Below, piece by piece: positions 1 to 5,912 of a DNA stretch of 9,125 nucleotides. Under the pieces are notes generated by a model, which saw nothing but the letters and a program-made list of their open reading frames with translations, was not told the DNA's origin and did no database searches. The stretch is from assembly GCA_964236535.1 (NCBI GenBank), contig CAXSEF010000115.1, positions 1 to 9,125 on the forward strand. The letters run 5' to 3'. Within the stretch, counting starts at the first letter, position 1. Each line of letters begins with the position of its first letter. Source of the DNA: CAXSEF01 sp964236535. Its GTDB lineage: Bacteria; Pseudomonadota; Alphaproteobacteria; Acetobacterales; Acetobacteraceae. The translations under genes and the position numbers were made by a program.

Positions 1-58
1 GGGTTTCCAAAGGCCTCAAGGCCTTTGGCGGGTCTGGGCAGAGCCCAGCCTTGCCTGC
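1..58. repeat. Dispersed hairpin repeat, copy A (3' module, cut by window edge)
   Basis: Two adjacent hairpins fill the space beyond the glycosyltransferase stop codon. The first has a perfect 10-bp stem (7-16 with 19-28) and a 2-base loop. The second pairs CTGGGC (34-39) with GCCCAG (43-48) around an AGA loop. The tail CCTTGCCTGCC (49-59) is shared with the copy at 7087-7255. Stem bases differ from the other copies but pairing is kept. No T-run follows either stem, so this is not a typical Rho-independent terminator, although the hairpins could protect a 3' end. The upstream part of the repeat, if present, lies outside the window. Confidence 0.75.
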
Positions 59-1600
59 CTACTGCGGCGCAGGCATGGCCGCGGCGGACGCGCGCCTGCC
101 GGTCACGCGGTACACCCGGTAGCGTTCGGCGGCGAGGCCGCGGCGTTCGCGCGTCACGGAGCCGACCTCGCGGGTGACGGTCCAGGCGTCGGGGTCCGGC
201 GGGCCGCCGCGCCGCTCGCTGCGCACCAGCAGCATGGCGCGGCCGTCGAGCGGGAGCTGCGGCAGCCGGAACAGCGACCAGCGCGGCTCCGCTCCGAGCA
301 CCAGGGGGTCGGCCTGCCGCGGCGCCGCTGCGGTCCCGCCGGGTGCCGGCTGCGTGGTCCGGGCGCGGGACGCCTCCTGCCAGGCGAGTTCGGCGGCGAG
401 GCCGTATTCCTCCGCCACGATCGGCAGCCGCACGCCATCCTGCGCCGGGTCCAGCGCCTCGACCTGGCGGGCGAGGCCGTCCCAGCCGCCGAGGCGGGCC
501 AGGGTGGGGTCGAGGCCGCGCGGCAGCGGCAGCACGTTCAGCGTCGCCTGGGCGTAGACCGGCAGGGCCAGCGCCAGGCCCAGCGCCGCGGCGCCGCGCC
601 AGTGCCGCGCCGCGAGGCCGCCCGCCGCGAGCGCGGCCGTCGGATACAGCACCGCCGGCCAGTTCGCCTGCACCCGGTCGCCCAGCGCGTGCTCGGCGAA
701 CACCGCCGCACCGGGCAGCGTCAGGGCGGCCAGCAGCGCGAGGCCGGGGTCGCGCCAGCCGCGTGCCGCGCGCCAGGTGCCGGCCACGCACAGCGCCAGC
801 ACCAGGGGCGTGGCCAGGCCGAGCTGGCCGCCCAGCAGCTCGGCCTCGTAGCGCAGCGCGCGGGCGGGCTGCCAGTCGGCGGCGCGCCCGCCCTGCTTGC
901 CCAGGCTCGCCCAGCCGTGCGCGGCGTTCCACAGCAGGTCCGGGGCGAACGCCGCCGCCGCCAGGGCGCCGCCCGCCCAGGGCCACGGGGTGCGCAGCCA
1001 GCGTCGTGCGCCGGGCGCCAGCGCCAGCCAGGGCACCAGGCCGAGCCCGAGCAGCAGCGCGGTGTACTTGCTTTCCAGGGCGCAGCCGGCGGCAAGTCCG
1101 GTGGGCAGCCACCAGCCGCCTCGGCCGCTGTGCAGCAGCCTGCCGAGGGCGGCGAGGGCCGCGATCCAGAACAGCAGCAGCGGGGTGTCCGGCGTCATCG
1201 TCACCGCGCCCACGCCGAGCAGCAGCGTCGCGTTGAGCAGGGCGGCGGCGGGGATGCCGGCGCCTCGGCCGGGTAGGATGTCCTCGGCGGCGTGCCACAG
1301 CAGCCACGACCCGAGTGCCGCGGAGAGCGGGCCGAGCAGGCGGACGCCGAGCGGGGTGTCGCCGCACAGCATCGTGCCGGCGCGAATCCACAGCGCCACC
1401 ATCGGGGGGTGGTCGAGGTAGCCGGGGGCGAGGGCGCGCGACCACACCCAGTAGTATGCCTCGTCGGGGGAGAGCGGCGCGCGGGCGGCGACCAGCAGGC
1501 GCAGCGCGGTCAGCGCCGCGAGGGCGAGCAGCGCGAGGCGGGGATCGGCGGTCGGGGGCCCGGGGCGCGGCGCGGTGTCGATCGTCTGCCCGTCGGTCAC
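59..1600 (-). CDS. GT39/ArnT-type membrane glycosyltransferase
   Basis: This is a polytopic membrane protein of the GT39 (dolichyl-phosphate-mannose/ArnT-like, COG1807) superfamily. Such enzymes move a sugar from a polyprenyl-phosphate donor to an envelope acceptor such as lipid A or a protein. From the longer possible start (GTG at 1639, 526 aa), the diagnostic first-loop motif PDEAYYW lies at residues 58-64, with DHPP at 76-79, TPD at 149-151 and QANWP at 324-328. About ten hydrophobic segments lie between residues 34 and 368, followed by a soluble C-terminal tail. I prefer GTG at 1598-1600, giving 513 aa, because AGGAG lies 5 bases upstream; the 1639 GTG lacks a ribosome binding site. No partner gene is adjacent, so the acceptor is unknown. 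Family assignment is secure; substrate is not. Confidence 0.88.
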   Translation of the reverse strand: MTDGQTIDTAPRPGPPTADPRLALLALAALTALRLLVAARAPLSPDEAYYWVWSRALAPGYLDHPPMVALWIRAGTMLCGDTPLGVRLLGPLSAALGSWLLWHAAEDILPGRGAGIPAAALLNATLLLGVGAVTMTPDTPLLLFWIAALAALGRLLHSGRGGWWLPTGLAAGCALESKYTALLLGLGLVPWLALAPGARRWLRTPWPWAGGALAAAAFAPDLLWNAAHGWASLGKQGGRAADWQPARALRYEAELLGGQLGLATPLVLALCVAGTWRAARGWRDPGLALLAALTLPGAAVFAEHALGDRVQANWPAVLYPTAALAAGGLAARHWRGAAALGLALALPVYAQATLNVLPLPRGLDPTLARLGGWDGLARQVEALDPAQDGVRLPIVAEEYGLAAELAWQEASRARTTQPAPGGTAAAPRQADPLVLGAEPRWSLFRLPQLPLDGRAMLLVRSERRGGPPDPDAWTVTREVGSVTRERRGLAAERYRVYRVTGRRASAAAMPAPQ

Positions 1601-1653
1601 TGCGGCTCCTGTTTGCTGGGCCTGGCGCGTTGTCAACACCGGCGGCCCGCCGG

Positions 1654-1827
1654 AGGCGAAGCGAGGCCGGGCGCTCGCTCCGTCCAGACCCGCCGAAGGC
1701 CTGAGGCCTCTGGAAAGGCGTTCCTCAAGCAGATGGATTCCAAAGGCTAGCCTTTGGCGGAGTCCAGAGGCAGCGCCTCTGGCCTTGCTTGCCGACCTGC
1801 CCGGCCACGCTCAAGGCCTGTCAGTAC
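1654..1827. repeat. Dispersed hairpin repeat, copy B (full length)
   Basis: This copy aligns over its whole length with 7087-7255, from AGGCGAAGC at the left to GTAC at the right. The 5' module holds the stem AGGCC/GGCCT (1697-1701 with 1705-1709, loop TGA). The 3' module holds two 8-bp stems: CCAAAGGC/GCCTTTGG (1740-1747 with 1750-1757) and CCAGAGGC/GCCTCTGG (1764-1771 with 1775-1782). It lies between the 5' end of the glycosyltransferase gene and the 3' end of the Lrp gene, both read leftwards. Smaller inverted repeats follow at 1817-1830 (CCTGT/ACAGG) and 1841-1858 (CCACGG/CCGTGG). The latter could end Lrp transcription, but no T-run is present. Confidence 0.8.
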
Positions 1828-1880
1828 AGGAACAGGCTCTCCACGGGCGCTGCCGTGGCCGGCGCGCGGGACGACCCGGG

Positions 1881-2354
1881 CTAGAGCGGCACGCCGGCGA
1901 GGCTGCGGCTGGTGCGGATGGTCTGCAGGGTCTGCACCCGGGCGACTCCGGGCGCCGAGGTCAGGCCGCGGGTCAGCTGGTTCTCGTGCGCGGTGTCGCG
2001 CGCGACCAGGCGGAGCAGGAAGTCGCCGCCGCCGCGGATCATGTGGCACTCGCGGACCTCGGGCCAGCCGGCGACCAGGGTCTCGAACCCGGTCAGCACC
2101 GCCTCCTTCTGGCTGTCGAGCCCGACGATGGCGAAGAAGGTGATCTCCCAGCCGAGCACCTGCGGGTCGGTGTCGGCGTGGTAGCCGCGGATGATGCCGG
2201 CCTCCTCCAGCCGGCGGACGCGGCGCAGGCAGGGCGGCGCGGAGATGCCGGCACGGCGTGCCAGCTCCACGTTGGTCATGCGGCCGTCGTGCTGCAGCTC
2301 GTCGAGGATGCGGCGGTCGATGCCGTCGAGCTCGGCCTGGGTGCTGGTGTCCAT
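1881..2354 (-). CDS. Lrp/AsnC family transcriptional regulator
   Basis: This 157-residue protein has the usual length and layout of the Lrp/AsnC family, DNA-binding regulators often responsive to amino acids. An N-terminal winged helix-turn-helix covers roughly residues 10-60, with IDRRILDELQ followed by the recognition part LARRAGISAPPCLRRVRRLE. A C-terminal RAM ligand-binding and oligomerisation domain covers roughly 68-148, with the family motif GGGDFLLRLVARD at 108-120. The ATG at 2352-2354 was chosen because it directly precedes the conserved domain; the frame is open 25 codons further, but that stretch is low-complexity Pro/Arg/Ala and unlike the family. The ribosome binding site is weak. 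The gene is divergent from trxB, so it may regulate itself or trxB. The ligand is unknown. Confidence 0.92.
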   Translation of the reverse strand: MDTSTQAELDGIDRRILDELQHDGRMTNVELARRAGISAPPCLRRVRRLEEAGIIRGYHADTDPQVLGWEITFFAIVGLDSQKEAVLTGFETLVAGWPEVRECHMIRGGGDFLLRLVARDTAHENQLTRGLTSAPGVARVQTLQTIRTSRSLAGVPL

Positions 2355-2440
2355 GTCACTGCGCGCTGGCCCGGAGGCAGGACGCGCCCGGTCGGGTGCC
2401 AGGATCGGGCGGCGGGGCGGGCTGCGCAAGCCTGTGCCGG

Positions 2441-2496
2441 GAGGGGAGCGGGGCAGGCCGGGCCCTGCCCGGACCCGCCGGGGCCTGAGGCCCGGG
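2441..2496. repeat. Dispersed hairpin repeat, copy C (5' module only)
   Basis: Within the Lrp-trxB gap, this stretch aligns with the left half of copies B and E: a GGCCGGGC block, then GACCCGCC, then a stem with loop TGA. Here the stem is GGGCC/GGCCC (2481-2485 with 2489-2493), while copy B has AGGCC/GGCCT, a compensated change. The two 3' hairpins are absent. Adjacent inverted GC-rich words around 2453-2470 may extend the structure. The alignment is by eye and the edges are approximate. Confidence 0.5.
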
Positions 2497-2546
2497 CCCG
2501 CAGATGTTCAGGGCCGGGCGCGTTGCGGGTCCGGCAGCGGTGCGGC

Positions 2547-2576
2547 TTGCGCCTGCGTGCGGCGGGCCGGTAACAT
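2547..2576 (+). promoter_or_regulatory. Possible sigma70-type promoter for trxB
   Basis: TTGCGC (2547-2552) and TAACAT (2571-2576) are separated by 18 bases, placing a start about 18 bases before the trxB ATG. TAACAT matches four of six consensus -10 positions, while the -35 match is only moderate. The local drop in GC content just before the gene supports the call. No convincing Lrp site was recognised. Confidence 0.35.
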
Positions 2577-2600
2577 TGTGCATATCCGGAGGCCGCGTCG

Positions 2601-3584
2601 ATGTCGAAGACCCACCGCACCCGCCTGCTCGTGATCGGCGCCGGTCCGGCCGGCTACACCGCGGCGATCTACGCGGCGCGGGCGAGCTTCCGGCCGATCC
2701 TGGTGGCCGGGCTGCAGCCGGGCGGGCAGCTCACCATCACCACCGACGTCGAGAACTACCCGGGGTTCGCCGAGGCGGTGCAGGGCCCGTGGCTGATGGA
2801 CCAGATGTCGGCGCAGGCGGCCCATGTCGGGACCACGATCATCGACGACGTCGTCACCGGGGCGGCGCTGGGCGAGGCGCCGTTCCGCTGCGAGGGCGAC
2901 TCGGGGGATGTCTACGTCGCCGATTCGGTGGTGATCGCGACGGGGGCCTCGGCGCGCTGGCTGGGGCTGGCGTCGGAGACGCGGCTGCGCGCGGGGGGCG
3001 TCTCGGCGTGCGCGACCTGCGACGGGTTCTTCTACCGCGGCAAGGCGGTGGCGGTGGTCGGCGGCGGCAACACCGCGGTCGAGGAGGCGCTGTACCTCAC
3101 CCACCACGCGACGAGCGTCACCCTGATCCACCGCCGCGACTCGCTGCGCGCCGAGCGCATCCTGCAGGACCGGCTGTTCGCGCACCCGAAGATCAGGGTG
3201 GTGTGGGACAGCGAGGTGGAGGAGGTGCTGGGGTCGGGGCAGCCCGAGACGGTGTGCGGGCTGTCGCTGCGCAACCGGCGCAGCGGGGCGCTGTCGCGGC
3301 TGGACGTGGACGGGGTGTTCGTCGCCATCGGCCACACGCCGAACACCGCGATCTTCCGCGGCCAGGTGATCCTCGACGAGGACGGCTACATCGTCACCGA
3401 GCCGGGCAGCACCCGCACCAACATCGATGGCGTGTTCGCGGCCGGCGACGTGGCCGACCGGGTGTTCCGCCAGGCGGTGACCGCGGCCGGGACCGGGTGC
3501 ATGGCGGCGCTGGAGGCGGAGCGCTGGCTCGCCGGCCAGGGTGACATCGTCGACGAGCAGGTCGCCTCCATTGCCGCCTACTGA
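2601..3584 (+). CDS. trxB: Thioredoxin-disulfide reductase (NADPH)
   Basis: This cytoplasmic FAD enzyme passes electrons from NADPH to thioredoxin. The 327-residue length fits the low-molecular-weight bacterial type. The FAD dinucleotide motif GAGPAG is at residues 13-18 and the Q-P-GGQL segment at 39-44. The redox-active pair CATC is at 137-140, the NADPH-binding GGGNTA at 154-159 with HRRD at 177-180, and the second FAD motif GVFAAGDV at 277-284. All key residues are present. ATG 2601 is preceded by GGAGG at 2588-2592, spaced 8 bases. The gene lies between a divergent Lrp-type and a co-directional LysR-type regulator, an order I recall from other Rhodospirillales. A small GGCGG/CCGCC hairpin (3591-3605) follows the stop but lacks a T-run. 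Confidence 0.96.
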   Translation: MSKTHRTRLLVIGAGPAGYTAAIYAARASFRPILVAGLQPGGQLTITTDVENYPGFAEAVQGPWLMDQMSAQAAHVGTTIIDDVVTGAALGEAPFRCEGDSGDVYVADSVVIATGASARWLGLASETRLRAGGVSACATCDGFFYRGKAVAVVGGGNTAVEEALYLTHHATSVTLIHRRDSLRAERILQDRLFAHPKIRVVWDSEVEEVLGSGQPETVCGLSLRNRRSGALSRLDVDGVFVAIGHTPNTAIFRGQVILDEDGYIVTEPGSTRTNIDGVFAAGDVADRVFRQAVTAAGTGCMAALEAERWLAGQGDIVDEQVASIAAY

Positions 3585-3676
3585 GGCGAAGGCGGCGTGA
3601 CCGCCGGGGTGCCTGGGTCGGGTGGCGTCGCTCGCGGGGAACCGGGGGCTGCCGTTGCGGGTCGGGCGTGGTGGCG

Positions 3677-3766
3677 GACCCGGGAGCGGTGATGGACTCC
3701 AGAGCGGCGACGGACCGGGAGCGGTGATGGACTGGGAGCGGTGATGGACCGGGAGCGGTGATGGAC
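3677..3766 (+). repeat. 17-base tandem repeat forming a chain of mini-ORFs into the LysR gene
   Basis: About five units of GACYGGGAGCGGTGATG run up to and into the LysR start. Intact units carry GGGAG, 5 bases, then ATG. ATGs lie at 3692, 3727, 3744 and 3761; a degenerate unit with ACG in place of ATG lies at 3710. From 3692 the frame encodes MDSRAATDRER and stops with a TGA overlapping the ATG at 3727. That one encodes MDWER and stops on the ATG at 3744. The next encodes MDRER and stops on the ATG at 3761, the LysR start. Every junction is TGATG. The unit resembles the LysR ribosome binding site plus its first codons (MDW), so it probably arose by duplication of that start region. Confidence 0.85.
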
Positions 3767-4651
3767 TGGGACAAGCTGCGCGTGTTCCACGCGGTCGCGG
3801 AGGCCGGCAGCTTCACCCATGCGGGCGACACGCTGAACCTCAGCCAGTCGGCGGTGTCGCGGCAGATCTCGGCGCTGGAGGAGGCGCTGGCGGTGCCGCT
3901 GTTCCACCGCCACGCCCGCGGGCTGATCCTGACCGAGCAGGGCGAGAGCCTGAACCGCACGGTGCGCGAGGTGTTCGCCAAGCTCGCGATGACCGCGGCG
4001 CTGCTCACCGAGAGCAAGGAGCGGCCGGTCGGGCGGCTGCGCATCACCACGACGGTGGGGTTCGGCGCGTCGTGGCTGGCGCCGCGGCTGGCGGGATTCC
4101 TGGGCGCGTATCCGGACGTGTCGGTGAGCCTGCTGCTCGACGACGCCGAGCTCGACCTGGCGATGCGCCAGGCCGACGTCGCGATCCGCATGCACCCGCC
4201 GCGGCAGCCCGACCTGGTGCAGCGGCACCTGATGGAGATACGCTGGCTGGTGTGCGCCTCGCCGGAGTATTGCCGGGCGAACGGCACGCCGGTGCGGGCC
4301 GAGGAGCTGGACGCGCACAAGCTGATCCTGTTCGGCGACTACCACATGCCGGTGGCCGAGATGAACTGGCTGGCGGAGGCGGGGCGGCGGCCGGGGCAGC
4401 CGCGCCGGGCGTTGCTCGAGGTGAACAACCTCGCGGCGATGGCGTCGGCGGTGCGGGCGGGGCTGGGGATCGGGGCGCTGCCGGACTGGATGGCGGGCGA
4501 GCTCGAGGGGCTGGTGCGGCTGCTGCCGGAGGTGAAGGCGCCGAAGGTGGACGCGTTCTTCGTCTATCCCGAGGAGCTGCGCAGCTCGAAGCGGGTCATG
4601 GTGTTCCGCGACTTCCTGCTGGCACGGCTGCAGGAGAAGGGGGCGGCGTGA
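3761..4651 (+). CDS. LysR-type transcriptional regulator
   Basis: The 296-residue protein has the standard two-domain layout of LysR regulators. The N-terminal winged helix-turn-helix covers about residues 1-60 (LRVFHAVAEAGSFTHAGDTL, then LSQSAVSRQISALEEALAVPLFHR). The effector-binding periplasmic-protein-like domain runs from about 92 to the end, including the typical RAGLGIGALPDW at 232-243. ATG 3761 has GGGAG at 3751-3755 spaced 5 bases; an overlapping GTG at 3758 would add one residue and is less likely. It follows trxB by 176 bases in the same direction, so read-through from trxB is possible, but the gap carries its own repeated translation signals. The effector and targets are not readable. 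The combination with trxB suggests, without proof, a redox-related role. Confidence 0.94.
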   Translation: MDWDKLRVFHAVAEAGSFTHAGDTLNLSQSAVSRQISALEEALAVPLFHRHARGLILTEQGESLNRTVREVFAKLAMTAALLTESKERPVGRLRITTTVGFGASWLAPRLAGFLGAYPDVSVSLLLDDAELDLAMRQADVAIRMHPPRQPDLVQRHLMEIRWLVCASPEYCRANGTPVRAEELDAHKLILFGDYHMPVAEMNWLAEAGRRPGQPRRALLEVNNLAAMASAVRAGLGIGALPDWMAGELEGLVRLLPEVKAPKVDAFFVYPEELRSSKRVMVFRDFLLARLQEKGAA

Positions 4652-4672
4652 GGGGGGACGCCTTGAGCATGG

Positions 4673-4738
4673 GGGATTCCAGAGGCGGAGCCTCCGGCCC
4701 AGCCTGCCTGAGCGGTCATACCCGAGGCCGGTTGGTAC
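4673..4738. repeat. Dispersed hairpin repeat, copy D (single-hairpin form)
   Basis: Directly after the LysR stop, GGATTCC leads into one hairpin at 4679-4697 (CCAGAGGC and GCCTCCGG, loop GGA, one A/C mismatch). The tail CCTGCCTG ... GGTAC matches copies E and B through 4738. Compared with those copies, the first hairpin is missing, as if deleted between the two similar stems: GGATT is joined straight to the second stem. Confidence 0.65.
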
Positions 4739-4954
4739 AAGTCCACGAGGATCGCAGTCGCATCGAACTCGTGTCCAGCCGCCTCAAGCAGGCGTCGCGT
4801 ACAGCGGTCCGCAACGACAGCACTCCCTGACCGGCTTCCTCGGCGTTGCCGCGTCATGCTTGCGGTGTGCGAACCCTGCCAGCAGGACCCAGGGTCGCGG
4901 AACGTTCTTCGATGCGGATTGACTTGATCCGGCAATACCAGGCCACGTAGCTCG
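4739..4954. other. Stretch without a recognisable gene before the SDR gene
   Basis: No frame here gives a recognisable protein. GC content looks lower than in the surrounding genes. The 13-base word AGCAGGACCCAGG occurs at 4881-4893 and again at 5021-5033, inside the annotated start region of the next gene. TTGACT at 4919-4924 resembles a -35 element, but no suitable -10 is seen 16-18 bases on. The promoter of the downstream unit probably lies here. The stretch could be a decayed gene or insertion remnant, but I could not identify one on either strand. Confidence 0.4.
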
Positions 4955-5803
4955 ATGTCCGCGACGCAACAGCTCGCGTGGACGGCCGACCGGGAGGCGG
5001 GCACGCTGCAGAACGAAGAGAGCAGGACCCAGGCGGTCGGGACGGTGCGGGTGTTCGCGGGCTGGCGTGCCGTCGTGGTTGGCGGCAGCCGCGGCATCGG
5101 GCGCGCGGTGACACTCGGCTTCGCGGCTCGGGGGGCCGACGTCGCCGCATGCGGCAGGGGCCGGGAGGCGCTGGACGCCCTCGCGGACGAGCTGAGGCCG
5201 GCGGGCTGCCGGACGCACCTGGCCGCGTGCGACGTGACCGACGGCGCCGCACTCGCCGCCTTCGTCACCGCGGCGGCCGAGGCGCTGGGTGGGCTGGATG
5301 TGGTGGTCCATTGCGCCTCGGCCGCGTCGGGCAGCAACGACCCCGCCTGGTCCGCCTGCATGAGCATCGACCTGCTCGGTGGCGTCCTGGCGGCCGACGC
5401 CGCCCTGCCGTTCCTGAGGCGCAGCGCGCACGCCTCCGTCGTCAACATGGCCTCGGTCGCGGCACTGCGGGCGACGCCGCAGCGTCCGGCCTACGGTGCG
5501 ATCAAGGCGGCCGTCATGCACCAGACCGCGTCGAGCGCGATGGCGCTGGCCGCGGACGGGATCCGGGTCAACTGCGTGGTGGCCGGCTCGACCGAGGCTC
5601 CGGGCGGCATCTGGGAGCGGCTTGCGCGCGACAAGCCGGAGCTGTACCGGGACGTCCGCGACAGCATCCCGCTGGGCGGCTTCGCGACCGCCGACGACAT
5701 CGCCCGGGTGGTGTTCTTCCTCGCCTCGCCCGACGCCGCGTGGATCACCGGCCAGAGCATCGTCGTCGATGGCGGCCAGAGTCTGGTCAGGAGCGGACCA
5801 TGA
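4955..5803 (+). CDS. Short-chain dehydrogenase/reductase (SDR), atypical active site
   Basis: This is a classical-type SDR, a Rossmann-fold NAD(P)-dependent oxidoreductase, 282 aa from ATG 4955. The cofactor motif GGSRGIG is at residues 43-49, the NAG-like segment HCASAASG at 119-126, the catalytic Ser at 167 (NMASVAAL), and Tyr180/Lys184 in YGAIK. The C-terminal AWITGQSIVVDGG is at 262-274. Two positions are unusual: the tetrad Asn is Asp139 (SIDLLGG), and the usual PG after the sixth strand is AG (NCVVAGSTEAP). Family members normally begin a few residues before the first strand, so GTG 5045 (Val31, 252 aa) may be the true start; neither start has a clear ribosome binding site. It probably forms an operon with the PLP enzyme at 5913. 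Family is certain; substrate is unknown. Confidence 0.9.
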   Translation: MSATQQLAWTADREAGTLQNEESRTQAVGTVRVFAGWRAVVVGGSRGIGRAVTLGFAARGADVAACGRGREALDALADELRPAGCRTHLAACDVTDGAALAAFVTAAAEALGGLDVVVHCASAASGSNDPAWSACMSIDLLGGVLAADAALPFLRRSAHASVVNMASVAALRATPQRPAYGAIKAAVMHQTASSAMALAADGIRVNCVVAGSTEAPGGIWERLARDKPELYRDVRDSIPLGGFATADDIARVVFFLASPDAAWITGQSIVVDGGQSLVRSGP

Positions 5804-5901
5804 CACGGCGGGCGGTCCGCCTGCGGGCCGGTTCCGCCGTCCCGGGCGTTGCTCCAGGCGCCGGCGAGCGGCGGCTTTCCGGCCAGCGCGCGCTCCTGTA
5901 G
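5800..5901 (+). CDS. 33-residue ORF overlapping the SDR stop (possible leader)
   Basis: The ATG at 5800 overlaps the SDR stop codon as ATGA and has AGGAG at 5789-5793, spaced 6 bases, which is a better ribosome binding site than those of the flanking genes. The peptide begins MTRRAVRLRAG and is rich in Arg, Ala and Gly, with no recognisable domain. It stops with TAG at 5899-5901, 11 bases before the PLP-enzyme ATG, which has no Shine-Dalgarno sequence of its own. It may therefore serve to couple translation of the two genes. A chance ORF in GC-rich DNA remains possible; the evidence is the start signal, not the peptide. Confidence 0.35.
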   Translation: MTRRAVRLRAGSAVPGVAPGAGERRLSGQRALL

Positions 5902-5912
5902 CGTTCCGGCCC

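Noticed and set aside
343..1236. Plus-strand open frame of about 300 codons
   Set aside because: It lies antisense to the glycosyltransferase, and its product is almost entirely Arg, Pro, Ala and Gly.
2508..3335. Minus-strand open frame across trxB
   Set aside because: It is antisense to a complete trxB with all motifs; the composition is that of a shadow frame.
3677..3766. Short tandem repeats as a CRISPR array
   Set aside because: The units are directly adjacent with no spacers, and 17 bases is too short; they are explained by duplication of a start region.
4739..4954. Remnant of a transposase
   Set aside because: No DDE-type motif, terminal inverted repeat or target duplication could be found; kept only as an unassigned stretch.
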